Below the pieces are notes generated by a model. It had not been told where the DNA came from, did no database searches, and saw only the letters and a program-made list of their open reading frames with translations. A DNA stretch of 64,000 nt from CAZAMB01 sp964486335 (GTDB taxonomy: Bacteria; Planctomycetota; Phycisphaerae; UBA1845), in contig CAZAMB010000004.1 in the NCBI GenBank assembly GCA_964486335.1, positions 186,001-250,000 on the forward strand, in the 5' to 3' direction. This document shows, piece by piece, positions 51,548 through 60,059 of the stretch (within the stretch, counting starts at the first letter, position 1; each line of letters starts with the position of its first letter). A program made the position numbers and the translations under genes.

Positions 51548-52144
51548 ACACGGTCTCTTGTCGAAGCGCCAACCGTAGTCGTTCGCGCCGGCGACACCGC
51601 AATGAGAAAATCGATCCTACCGGATTCGCCGCGTTCAGGCGAAGTCGAATGATCCCGTCGAATCGGCGGGTTGCGCCTGTAATAAATTGTAACGCGATCG
51701 ACGAATGAACGTGTCAATGGGCGGAACTCATGCCGAGAGGGTGTTCACTCCGACCGCGTGCTCGACCCCGGCAGTGGGTCCGTGACAGTTCCGGCGAGGA
51801 ATCAATCCGAACCCGGAGCGCGAGCGACGGGCGGTCCCTTGCCCGCAATCGCGTTACGTGCGACTGTTGGCACAACCCCGGTTGACGCATAGTAGCCGCC
51901 CCGCGCTGGCGCTAGGGGTTCGGATGGGCGAAGCGCGCCGCCCGCCGAAAGTGTCACGGACCCACCGGCGGAGGCACACTTGCCGGACTATTGTGTTTGA
52001 CCACGTCGACGTTAAGATTTACCGCACTCGGGTTGGATAAAGTGTCACGCCGTGGCATTGACCATGCTCATCGCCCGGCGTGATCGGCCGAAGGGACCGC
52101 GCGGACTCAGGCCAGTAAACGCCCGGCATTAAAGGAGGCTCATC
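51548..52144. other. About 600-nt gap with repeats upstream of a secreted-protein gene
   Basis: No gene is recognised. The 11-mer AAAGTGTCACG occurs at 51948-51958 and again at 52039-52049. A palindromic TCACGCC/GGCGTGA pair (about 52045-52083) follows. A GC-rich REP-like segment (CCCGCGCTGGCGCTAGGGG) lies near 51898-51918. These may be operator or repeat sequences. Strong AAAGGAGG at 52131-52138 belongs to the next gene. Confidence 0.45.
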
Positions 52145-53035
52145 ATGCAGAATCCACTCTACCGCAATGCAGTCGCAGTTGGCTTTCACGGACGGCTTCT
52201 CGGCGCGATCTGTGTTTTCGCGGCGATGGTCTGCCCCGCGTCGGCCGAACCCGTTCGCGTGGCCGCTCGCCAGGACACGTCGATTCCGTCCTATTTCACG
52301 TTGAACTTCCCCGTCTTGGGCGAATTGGGCAGAAACGATGCATTGATCGCTCGAACGGACCTCGAACTGGAGATCGACGCGGTGGCGGGAACCGCGCGTT
52401 TTGTTCGATACGAACAGGACGTTGATCCGCTGACTCTGCCGGGCGGCATCAGCACCGGGAATCTGCGGATTGAAATCGTCCCCAATTCGTCGACGGGAAC
52501 GTTTGATCCCGCCACCGGTCAGTTCCTCACGTCGGAAACTTATCTTGTGCATTTCGACGGCGATCTCAGTGCGTACGGGCTTATGTCGCCCGTTGCGCTT
52601 CCGAGTTCCTCGACCGGCTTTGCCAGCGTCGCATCGACCACTTCAGGACAAGTGGACTTTCGCTGGGACGGGGTCGGCCAGCTTGCCAATCCCTTTGCGC
52701 CGGGAACGATGATTGATTTTACCTATATCTGCTCGCTGTTCGCCTCGTTCGCGCCTCAGGCTTCCGCGTATGTCAGCCTGAACATGATTCCCGAAGTCAT
52801 GAATCTCAACGTGTCGGCGAGCACCACAGCCAACCTGGTCGGATTCCTGAATTCTGTTTTGGTCGCCATCGGCGATGACAACATTGTGAAGGCGAATCGC
52901 GATCTTAACGCGTTCGTTCAACGCGTCCGGTTGATGCGCGGAAATCGGCTATCAGTTGCCGCGGCCGATTCGCTCATTGCCAGCACGCAAAATGCGATTC
53001 AACTGCTCGCCGGGATTGCTCAACCCCAAGATTGA
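52145..53035 (+). CDS. Secreted protein of unknown function
   Basis: I do not recognise a family. The 296-residue protein has a signal peptide at about 1-37 (GRLLGAICVFAAMVCPASA). A beta-rich middle contains LRIEIVPNSSTGTFDPATGQ and MIDFTYICSLFASFAPQA, followed by a helical end (NAFVQRVRLMRGNRLSVAAA). Secreted planctomycete proteins often have such a layout. AAAGGAGG lies 6 nt before ATG 52145, an unusually strong Shine-Dalgarno. A perfect intrinsic terminator follows about 70 nt after the stop, so it is a single-gene unit. Two direct 11-mers upstream may be regulatory. Confidence 0.75.
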   Translation: MQNPLYRNAVAVGFHGRLLGAICVFAAMVCPASAEPVRVAARQDTSIPSYFTLNFPVLGELGRNDALIARTDLELEIDAVAGTARFVRYEQDVDPLTLPGGISTGNLRIEIVPNSSTGTFDPATGQFLTSETYLVHFDGDLSAYGLMSPVALPSSSTGFASVASTTSGQVDFRWDGVGQLANPFAPGTMIDFTYICSLFASFAPQASAYVSLNMIPEVMNLNVSASTTANLVGFLNSVLVAIGDDNIVKANRDLNAFVQRVRLMRGNRLSVAAADSLIASTQNAIQLLAGIAQPQD

Positions 53036-53107
53036 TCGGGAAGCGACAAACACAAGACTTTCGCGATTGCGCATCCTTCGGAAGTAAGTTTGTTTCGAAT
53101 GAAACTG

Positions 53108-53137
53108 GGGTCGCCAAATCTGGCGACCCTTTTTTTT
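53108..53137 (+). terminator. Intrinsic terminator after the 52-kb secreted protein gene
   Basis: GGGTCGCCA (53108-53116), a 4-nt loop and TGGCGACCC (53121-53129) form a 9-bp stem, followed directly by eight T (53130-53137). It is the clearest intrinsic terminator in the window. Confidence 0.92.
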
Positions 53138-53210
53138 GCATGGAAGCAAAAACAAAGACAATGCAGCCAAGTAAGAACGCAAAACGAATTAGAAGCTATA
53201 CGAAAACCCT

Positions 53211-53241
53211 GCGAGCCGCGAACTTCAGTTCGCGCGGACCC
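53211..53241 (-). repeat. REP-like palindromic repeat, copy A
   Basis: This 31-nt element has inverted arms CGCGAACT and AGTTCGCG around a GA centre, flanked by GGGTCCG and GCTCGC. It matches the element at 58432-58462 at 28 of 31 positions, in the opposite orientation. Two of the three differences are a paired A-T to G-C change that keeps the stem. Confidence 0.6.
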
Positions 53242-53617
53242 GGCCGTACCGTTCCATTCCCCAATCGACAATCGACTTTCGTCAATCGCAAATCTTCCCT
53301 CCGCGCCCTCTGCGCCCTCCGCGGTGAATCTCCCCCCGTGCCCCTTCGTTGGAGTTGTATGATCAAGCCGCGAACCTGACCAACCGACCGGCCCGTCATT
53401 CGCGCAAACCGCACCGATAGGATGCAATGGTAACGATCATCAACACCATGTTCATCCGTTGGACAGCCATCAGTTCGACTTGCGCATGCCAAACGAGGTT
53501 TGAGGAGAGACGACAACCTTGCATCCCATTAAGATGTACCGTTTCGCGCGGACGAACGGTTGACCGTCCGTCGGAAACCAAAAGACACGGCCTCGGCCGG
53601 AAAGGAGTCCAGTCCTC
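53242..53617. other. Gap before the DedA gene
   Basis: No gene is recognised between the REP-like element and DedA. A nested palindrome (ACGG-TTGA-CCGT within GGAC/GTCC, 53551-53570) lies about 48 nt before the DedA start. AAAGGAG at 53601-53607 is the Shine-Dalgarno of the next gene. Confidence 0.45.
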
Positions 53618-54274
53618 GTGACCGAAAGCTTCGGCCCGTATTTGACCGTCTTGATCATGATCTGGATCGCCTCCACCGGCGTTCCGATCCCAGAGGACAT
53701 TGCGCTCCTTGGTGGAGGATTGGCGTGCTATCTCGGCACCGCGAAAATCGCGCTGATGATCCCCGTCGCCATGTTTGCCGTCCTTTCTGGCGATACCTTT
53801 ATTTTTCTGCTGGGCCGCCGCTGGGCGGCGTCGTTGCTGGAGCATCGTTATGTGCGCTGGCTGGCAACGCCAGAGAGACTGGAAACACTCCGCTCACAAT
53901 TCAACCAACATCAACTTAAGACCGTGTTTTTTGGACGTTTCATGCCCGGATTGCGCGCCCTGATCTTCCTGACAGCGGGTGCGATGAAGATGAGCTATTG
54001 GAAGTTTCTGGCCGTTAACGGCGTGGCCGCGCTCATTTCCGTGCCTTTTTTCGTCGTTTTGGGCTATGTTTTCGGTCATAGCTACGACACGTTGAAACAA
54101 AAAGTCGCCGATGTCGAACATGCCATTGTCTTCATTCTGATCGCAGCAGCGGTCGTATGGATCCTTTGGCTGGCCTACTCACGGAAGGCAAAAAGCCGCG
54201 AAATGGCTCAACTTGTAAAAAAAGTAACGAAATCAACCACATCCAAGGATTCGTCAGAAACGCCCACCAACTGA
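53618..54274 (+). CDS. DedA-family (SNARE-associated/VTT) membrane protein
   Basis: This 218-residue inner-membrane protein has the DedA/VTT pattern. GVPIPEDIALLGGG is near residue 23, GDTFIFLLGRRWA follows, and the re-entrant FFGRFMPGLRALIFLTAGAM holds the conserved Arg and Pro. About four hydrophobic helices and a Lys/Ser-rich C-terminal tail are seen. DedA proteins are linked to lipid scrambling (for example undecaprenyl phosphate) and envelope homeostasis. The start is GTG 53618 with AAAGGAG 10 nt upstream. The neighbours are secreted proteins, and no operon partner is evident. Confidence 0.88.
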   Translation: MTESFGPYLTVLIMIWIASTGVPIPEDIALLGGGLACYLGTAKIALMIPVAMFAVLSGDTFIFLLGRRWAASLLEHRYVRWLATPERLETLRSQFNQHQLKTVFFGRFMPGLRALIFLTAGAMKMSYWKFLAVNGVAALISVPFFVVLGYVFGHSYDTLKQKVADVEHAIVFILIAAAVVWILWLAYSRKAKSREMAQLVKKVTKSTTSKDSSETPTN

Positions 54275-54427
54275 CCCGCGCAAGCCGTTCTGGATTCAGA
54301 GTTGTGCGAAGCCGGCAATCAAACTTGAGATCGGATTCGTACGTCACGGCCGAATCAAATCGCAAGGCCACGTGCTCGACCATCGCAGTGCTTAGAGTTA
54401 TCGGACGGCACTTTTCCGCAATTTAGT

Positions 54428-54457
54428 TTGCGGTCTGATAGAGAAATTGGGTATATT
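54428..54457 (+). promoter_or_regulatory. Candidate promoter of the Cys-rich IPTL-tailed protein
   Basis: TTGCGG (54428-54433), an 18-nt spacer and TATATT (54452-54457, 5 of 6) lie about 215 nt before ATG 54675. This predicts a long, structured 5' leader. Confidence 0.45.
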
Positions 54458-54516
54458 GGCAGGTTAATAGATTTGGCGTCGGGTTTCGGCGTGATGAGGT
54501 TTTTTCTTTCGTCACG

Positions 54517-54581
54517 GCCGCCGACATTGACTAGGCGGCGTGTTTGCGAATCCCAAGGTCGCTTGGAATGGAGCCGCCTAG
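54517..54581 (+). promoter_or_regulatory. Structured 5' leader with alternative pairings
   Basis: CTAGGCGGC (54531-54539) can pair with GCCGCCTAG (54573-54581), 9 bp, enclosing a CCAAG-GTCG-CTTGG hairpin (54553-54566). It can also pair in part with upstream GCCGCC (54517-54522), 6 bp. The two folds exclude each other. No known riboswitch family is recognised. Confidence 0.4.
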
Positions 54582-54674
54582 GTGGCGCGAGCTTATTTTT
54601 GGTTTGGATCGGGGAAGCCAAGCGGGCGGTCGGACGGATTTCATTTGTTCGGTTTCGCCCAATGGAGGGAGCAC

Positions 54675-57600
54675 ATGGTTTACTTTATTCGCTCAATGGT
54701 CCTTGCGGTCGGAATTCTGGTTTCGGCAGCGGAAGGTGCCATCACGTTGACACCTGCCAGCCTGCAACCCGCAGGGCATACGGCCTGGGATTCGGACGCA
54801 TTGACCGGAATTGTCGGCACGACCCGGCAGTTGAAGATCGTAGACGAACGAACGCCCTGGGCGAATTTTAACTGGTTTTATTTCGACACGCAGAAAGACG
54901 GGTTTCCCGGCGGAACAGGGACTTCCACAAATGATTTCCTGGTGTTTATTCCCGCAAACGGGAATGGATTCACCGCCACGCACGCCATTCCGGTCGATGT
55001 CAACCTCGTCTTGTTCAACGACGCGGAAGACGGATCGGGAACCAAGGGAACGGGACCGAACTCGATTCTCAACCCCATGGACTCTTACCTTAACAGCAAT
55101 CCGCCCTTCAATTACACGAGCATCGGGGCGTCGCAGTTTCTGAAATACTATCTGGCCGATCCAACGCAATCCTATGAATATGTCGTGAACGGGGAGACGA
55201 GCGTTCTCGGCAGCGGGTGCATCGGGTTCATTTTTATCGATGACAACCATACCGGAGCGAACTTCGACTACAACGACATGATCATTTGCATCAAGGGATG
55301 CGTGAACAATTCAGAGTGCAGTGACGGCAATCTTTGCAATGGCGCGGAAATTTGCCAGAGCGGGACCTGTGTTCCGGGGACGCCCGGAACGTGCCTGAAT
55401 CCGCCGGTTTGTCGGACGGCGACCGGCGCGTCGTGCGATCCGCAGACGGGCGTCTGCAATTATCCCGCGCTGCCCGACGGCACGTCGTGCAGCGACGGCC
55501 TGTATTGCAACGGGTCGGAGGTTTGCGGCAACGGAGCATGCCAACCGGGCACGCCGATCAATTGCGCTGACGGCGTGATGTGCACCGTCGACCACTGCGA
55601 CGAAGCCAATGACCGTTGCAAGAACAAGCCAGAAGACTTGCGGTGCAACGACGGATTGTACTGCAATGGCGAAGAGTATTGCGATGCCGTACTCAACTGC
55701 ATTGCGGGAACGCCGCCCAACTGCGACGATGGAATCGCCTGCACGGCCGACTCGTGCAACGAATCCAATGATACGTGCAATCACGTTCCCAACGACTCGT
55801 TATGCAACGACACCAATCCCTGCACTGATGACGCCTGCGTTCCCGGCACCGGATGCGTTTCCACGCCGGACGACAGCAACTCGTGCGATGACGGGCTGTT
55901 CTGCAACGGTCCGGAGACCTGCGTCGGCGGCGCGTGTGAACCGGGCGTGAATCCCTGCGATGACGGTGTTGCGTGCACGATCGACGCGTGCGACGAAAAC
56001 ACGGACACGTGCACGAACACGCCGAACCACTCCGCGTGCGACAACGGCCAGTTTTGTGACGGCGTCGAGGTTTGCGATGCCTTACAAGGATGTCTTGCCG
56101 GCACGCCAGTCAATTGTTCGCACCTCGACGGCCAATGCGTGGCCGGCGTATGCGATGAAGGCTCTGATGCCTGCGTCACACAACCGGCGAACAATGGAAT
56201 GAGTTGCAACGACGGACTTTTCTGCACGATCGGCGAGGTTTGCGTCGGCGGCTCGTGCTCCGGAGGCGGGCCACGAATCTGTGACGACAATGTCGCCTGC
56301 ACAGTGGATGTTTGCAACGAGACCAAGGACAAGTGCAACCACACACCGAACGACAGCCTTTGCAACAACGGGTTGTATTGCGACGGCACGGAAACTTGCG
56401 ATCCGACTCTTGGTTGTCAGCCCGGAGGCGGCGATCCCTGTACGTTCCCGACCAAGTGCGATGAGGTTACGGATCGTTGCGTGCTTTGCACGACAAACGC
56501 CCAGTGCGATGATGGATTGTATTGCAACGGTGTTGAGACTTGCGACGTGGGGGCAGGCGTTTGCCAGTCGGGGACGGCGCCTTGTGGCAGCGACGGCGTT
56601 CCTTGCACAGCGGATTCGTGCGACGAGATCAACGATGTCTGTCTGCACCTTCCGGACGATGATGCCTGCGATGACGGGTTGTTCTGTAACGGGGCCGAGG
56701 CTTGCGATCCGATCAACGGCTGCCAGCCGGGCACGAATCCCTGTCCGGGCGACGGCATTCCATGCACGGTGGATTCCTGCGACGAAACCAACGATGTATG
56801 CACTTCAACACCCAATAACTCGCTGTGCAATGACGGTCTGTTCTGCAACGGCGTTGAAACGTGCAGTCCGACTCAGGGATGTCTCGCGGGGACGCCGATC
56901 GATTGCAGTTTGTTGAATGACCAGTGCAATCTGGGCGTATGCAACGAAGACGCCGATGCTTGCATTCGCCAAGCGGCGAATCAAAACCTTCCTTGCGACG
57001 ACGGGTTGTTCTGCACGGTCGGCGAGCGATGTGGCAACGGCAAGTGCAACGGCGGCAGCCCGCTGGATTGCAGCGACCAGATCGCGTGTACGATCGACAC
57101 GTGCAACGAAACGACGGATCAATGTGTGCGAACGCCGCAGCACTCGCTTTGCAACGACATGAATCCGTGTACGGACGATCTTTGCGTGGTCGGCACGGGG
57201 TGCGTCGCAACGCCCGATGATACCAATACATGCGATGATTTGCTGTTTTGCACGGGGACCGAATCTTGCGTAGCGGGGGTTTGCGAATCGAGCGGATCGC
57301 CCTGCGTGGATACCGACCCATGCACCATTGAATCGTGCATCGAATCAACGGATACATGTGATTTTGATTGCCCGACACCGGGCATCACCTGCCCGCCTGA
57401 TAAGACCTTTGAGTGCGACGCTGTGGGCGAATTCGGCGATCCGATCGTGGACGACGATTGCAGTCCGATGCCGACGGTCGTCTGTCAAGAGCAGGTGATT
57501 CCGGGCAAGCTCCCGCAGGAGCGAACGATCGTCCGCACTTGCCGAGTGACCAATGCGTGCGGGAACATCGCGGAATGCACGCACCGGATCGCGGTGGTGG

Positions 57601-58238
57601 ACACCACGCCGCCGGTCATCACTTGCCCGCCCGACCTTGAGTTTGAGTGCAGCGCGATCGGCGACTTCGGCGTCGCGATCGTCACGGACAACTGTAATCC
57701 GACGCCGATCGTGACCGTGGAGACCATCACCATTGTCAACGATTGCCGGCCGCCTCAGACAGCGGGCATCAGTCCGCCACCCAAGCTTTCCACGACCAAC
57801 ACGTATACGGCTTCCGACGGGGCGCAAACGGTGGCGACGGGCGGCACGGGAAACACGGCGCAGTGCGTGCAACATGTTGACATCTTTGACACGCGACCGC
57901 CGGTCATTCTGGATTGCGCCGCGTCGATTACGCGATGCTCCGGAATGCCGCTCGACTTCACGCCGCCGACCTGCTCAGACCTGTGCGGACCATGCACCAT
58001 GGTTTGCACGCGGAGCGACGGTCAGCCGATCGACGGCGCGGCACCGTTTGAACCCATCACGATCACTTGTGTTTCGCTCGACGAATGCAATAACGAGTCG
58101 GCACCGTGCATCACGGCGGTCAACGTGGAGTATTGCGAGGGAATCCCGACCGTGTCGGAATGGGGGCTGGTGGTGCTGGCGCTGAGTTTGCTGATCGGCG
58201 CGAAGATCTACTTCGGCTCGCGGCGCGCTGCGGCCTGA
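54675..58238 (+). CDS. Giant Cys-rich surface protein with IPTL-type C-terminal sorting tail
   Basis: This 1187-residue exported protein has a signal peptide and then an N-terminal domain to about residue 210, with DUF4114-like features (GFIFIDDNHTGANFDYNDMI). About 12 Cys-rich units follow (about 212-897) of the type C-[ND]DGLFCNG-xE-xC, ending in acidic CTxDxCxExxDxC pieces. Two HYR-like beta domains follow (ITCPPDKTFECDAVG and ITCPPDLEFECSAIG). The end GIPTVSEWGLVVLALSLLIG, then an Arg-rich tip, is an IPTL-CTERM signal, processed in other bacteria by exosortase H. No exosortase lies in the window. It is probably surface-anchored and disulfide-stabilised. ATG 54675 is chosen because GGAGG lies 6 nt upstream; the frame also opens at 54582. 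Confidence 0.85.
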   Translation: MVYFIRSMVLAVGILVSAAEGAITLTPASLQPAGHTAWDSDALTGIVGTTRQLKIVDERTPWANFNWFYFDTQKDGFPGGTGTSTNDFLVFIPANGNGFTATHAIPVDVNLVLFNDAEDGSGTKGTGPNSILNPMDSYLNSNPPFNYTSIGASQFLKYYLADPTQSYEYVVNGETSVLGSGCIGFIFIDDNHTGANFDYNDMIICIKGCVNNSECSDGNLCNGAEICQSGTCVPGTPGTCLNPPVCRTATGASCDPQTGVCNYPALPDGTSCSDGLYCNGSEVCGNGACQPGTPINCADGVMCTVDHCDEANDRCKNKPEDLRCNDGLYCNGEEYCDAVLNCIAGTPPNCDDGIACTADSCNESNDTCNHVPNDSLCNDTNPCTDDACVPGTGCVSTPDDSNSCDDGLFCNGPETCVGGACEPGVNPCDDGVACTIDACDENTDTCTNTPNHSACDNGQFCDGVEVCDALQGCLAGTPVNCSHLDGQCVAGVCDEGSDACVTQPANNGMSCNDGLFCTIGEVCVGGSCSGGGPRICDDNVACTVDVCNETKDKCNHTPNDSLCNNGLYCDGTETCDPTLGCQPGGGDPCTFPTKCDEVTDRCVLCTTNAQCDDGLYCNGVETCDVGAGVCQSGTAPCGSDGVPCTADSCDEINDVCLHLPDDDACDDGLFCNGAEACDPINGCQPGTNPCPGDGIPCTVDSCDETNDVCTSTPNNSLCNDGLFCNGVETCSPTQGCLAGTPIDCSLLNDQCNLGVCNEDADACIRQAANQNLPCDDGLFCTVGERCGNGKCNGGSPLDCSDQIACTIDTCNETTDQCVRTPQHSLCNDMNPCTDDLCVVGTGCVATPDDTNTCDDLLFCTGTESCVAGVCESSGSPCVDTDPCTIESCIESTDTCDFDCPTPGITCPPDKTFECDAVGEFGDPIVDDDCSPMPTVVCQEQVIPGKLPQERTIVRTCRVTNACGNIAECTHRIAVVDTTPPVITCPPDLEFECSAIGDFGVAIVTDNCNPTPIVTVETITIVNDCRPPQTAGISPPPKLSTTNTYTASDGAQTVATGGTGNTAQCVQHVDIFDTRPPVILDCAASITRCSGMPLDFTPPTCSDLCGPCTMVCTRSDGQPIDGAAPFEPITITCVSLDECNNESAPCITAVNVEYCEGIPTVSEWGLVVLALSLLIGAKIYFGSRRAAA

Positions 58239-58542
58239 CGTTGCCTAGTTCAGCAGTTTGTGGTTCTCTTGCCGGCTCGGCAGCGTCGCTTAGCCTTGCG
58301 CGAGCAACCTAAAGAACGCCGCACCAGGGTCCAACTCCAACGGTTCGCTCGGTGCGCGGAACTTATTCCAAGGGCGAACGACTACAGCGGTCTCGGAATA
58401 ATCGCAGTGCGTGGGCGTTCAGATTATTCGGGAGTCCGCGCGGACTGAAGTCCGCGGCTCGCCGCGACTCAATTTGGACTTCTCTGCGCACCTTCGTGGC
58501 CGCGCTCTTTTCGCTCGCACGCCGAGCCGATACAACAGTAGA
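58239..58542. other. Gap between the Cys-rich gene and the UbiB-like gene
   Basis: No gene is recognised. A small TGCCG-GCT-CGGCA hairpin lies near 58270-58282, without a T run. The REP-like element lies at 58432-58462. An in-frame extension of the UbiB-like frame reaches 58411 but would run through the repeat, so it is not used. Confidence 0.45.
58432..58462 (+). repeat. REP-like palindromic repeat, copy B
   Basis: This 31-nt element has arms CGCGGACT and AGTCCGCG around GA. It matches copy A (53211-53241) at 28 of 31 positions. Relative to copy A one A is G and its paired T is C, so the stem pairing is preserved. Confidence 0.6.
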
Positions 58543-60024
58543 GTGAAAACGGTTTGTCAGGTCGCCGATGTGCGCGCGTGTATCCAATCCTGGGATATTG
58601 CGCGGTTTCTACCTCCCGAGAACCGGTCGTTTGCCCGGCTCATCGAAGACGGACTGGCGTACTTCGTCGGTCGTATCGGAGAACGACGCGTTGCGGAGTT
58701 GTTGACTGAGCAACAGTCGCTGGCGAACTCACCGCCGGTCATGCGACTGGTGGCGATGCTTCATCAAAGTCCAACCCTTCACAAGCTAGGCCAGATGGTG
58801 GCCCGTGATCGTCGATTGTCGCCCGCGCTTCGACGGCAATTGACGACTCTGGAGTCCTTATCGCCGTCGACGCCGATGCCTCAAATCGCGGAAGTCCTTC
58901 GGGACGAATGGTCAGATGTTGAGCGCGCGACGGTCCAATTGGCGGCGGCTCCGCTGGCAGAAGCAAGCGTTGCCGTGGTTGTGCCATTTGTTCACCACAA
59001 CGGTGCATCCCAAACCCGTGGCGTGGCGAAGGTTTTGCGCCCCGGGGTTGAAGATCGACTGACCGAGGAATTGCCGATACTGCGCGAACTGGGTGAGTTT
59101 CTCGACGATCGGCGGACGGCATACGGGCTTGGCGACGCCGACTTTCGAGAACCGCTTGAGCGCGCCGCGGAGTTGCTGGCGAATGAAGTTCGACCGGATC
59201 GCGAGCAAGCTCACTTGTTGGCCGCAGCGGAGTCCTATCGAAACAACCGCGATGTGGTCGTGCCGAAACTGTACGCTCCGTTATGCACAACTCGCGTTAC
59301 GGCCATGGCGTTTGTTGAGGGGACGCTGATTGCGCAGGTTGCGGAGGCCGGGGGTGAGACAGCGCGCCGAGCAGCGCGGCGCGTGGTTGACGCCTTGATC
59401 GCGCGTCCGTTGTTTTCGGATGAACCCGACGCGATTGTTCACGGGGATCCGCACGCAGGCAACCTGCTGATGACGCCGTGCGGCCGACTGGGTCTCATTG
59501 ATTGGAGTCTGACCGGAAGGTTGAGCAAACATCACCGTGAGGCGGTGGTTCAGATGATCGTCGCGGCGGCTATCGGAGACGCCGGAGGGATCGCCCGCTC
59601 TATTTCGTCCCTATCGGTTTCCGAGCCGGATGAATCGTCGCTTCGACGAGAGGTGGGGATTGCACTTTCATCGCTTCGCGGGATGACGCCGGGGATTTCG
59701 TGGGTGACCGCCTTACTCGATCGGGCGGCGTTGCACGCACGAGTTCGATTCGACGATCGGCTCCTGCTGTTTCGCAAATCGATTCTTACGGTTCAGGGCG
59801 TCGTTGCGGACCTCGATCCGGATTGTTCGATCGACACGCTGCTTCACGCCGAGGTCGGCATCCGGCTTGTTCAAGAATGGCCGAGACGATGGATGTCGGC
59901 GCCGAGCTCGCGGGCGTTTTCGACGCACCTTTCCAACGCCGATTTGGGCAAGCTCATCTGGTCGGCCTGCACTTCATGGACCAGATGTTTCCCCGCGTTC
60001 GCGCAACAACGCGGGGAATCGTAA
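58543..60024 (+). CDS. ABC1/UbiB-family atypical kinase-like protein
   Basis: This protein of about 493 residues has UbiB/AarF signatures. LHKLGQMVARDRRLSP (KxGQ motif) is near residue 79, APLAEASVAVV stands at the Ala-rich loop, and GVAKVLRPGVEDRL holds the VAIK-type Lys. IVHGDPHAGNLL (catalytic loop, near 300) and LGLIDWSLTGRLS (DFG position) complete the active site. UbiB proteins are ATPases linked to ubiquinone synthesis and prenyl-lipid handling. Here the family's AAAS loop is altered to AEAS. No ubi gene is nearby, so the role is open. GTG 58543 gives a start close to the first conserved helix; the Shine-Dalgarno is poor. It converges on the dockerin-like gene. Confidence 0.78.
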   Translation: MKTVCQVADVRACIQSWDIARFLPPENRSFARLIEDGLAYFVGRIGERRVAELLTEQQSLANSPPVMRLVAMLHQSPTLHKLGQMVARDRRLSPALRRQLTTLESLSPSTPMPQIAEVLRDEWSDVERATVQLAAAPLAEASVAVVVPFVHHNGASQTRGVAKVLRPGVEDRLTEELPILRELGEFLDDRRTAYGLGDADFREPLERAAELLANEVRPDREQAHLLAAAESYRNNRDVVVPKLYAPLCTTRVTAMAFVEGTLIAQVAEAGGETARRAARRVVDALIARPLFSDEPDAIVHGDPHAGNLLMTPCGRLGLIDWSLTGRLSKHHREAVVQMIVAAAIGDAGGIARSISSLSVSEPDESSLRREVGIALSSLRGMTPGISWVTALLDRAALHARVRFDDRLLLFRKSILTVQGVVADLDPDCSIDTLLHAEVGIRLVQEWPRRWMSAPSSRAFSTHLSNADLGKLIWSACTSWTRCFPAFAQQRGES

Positions 60025-60059
60025 CCGATCAACAACCCATCGACGCCCGATGTCGCGGA

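Noticed and set aside
54464..54674. Cyclic-di-GMP or other known riboswitch in the leader of the Cys-rich protein
   Set aside because: The conserved sequence blocks of GEMM-I/II and other classes I know are not present; it is kept only as an unclassified structured leader.
58411..58542. N-terminal extension of the UbiB-like protein
   Set aside because: It would translate the REP-like repeat and has no UbiB similarity; GTG 58543 is preferred.
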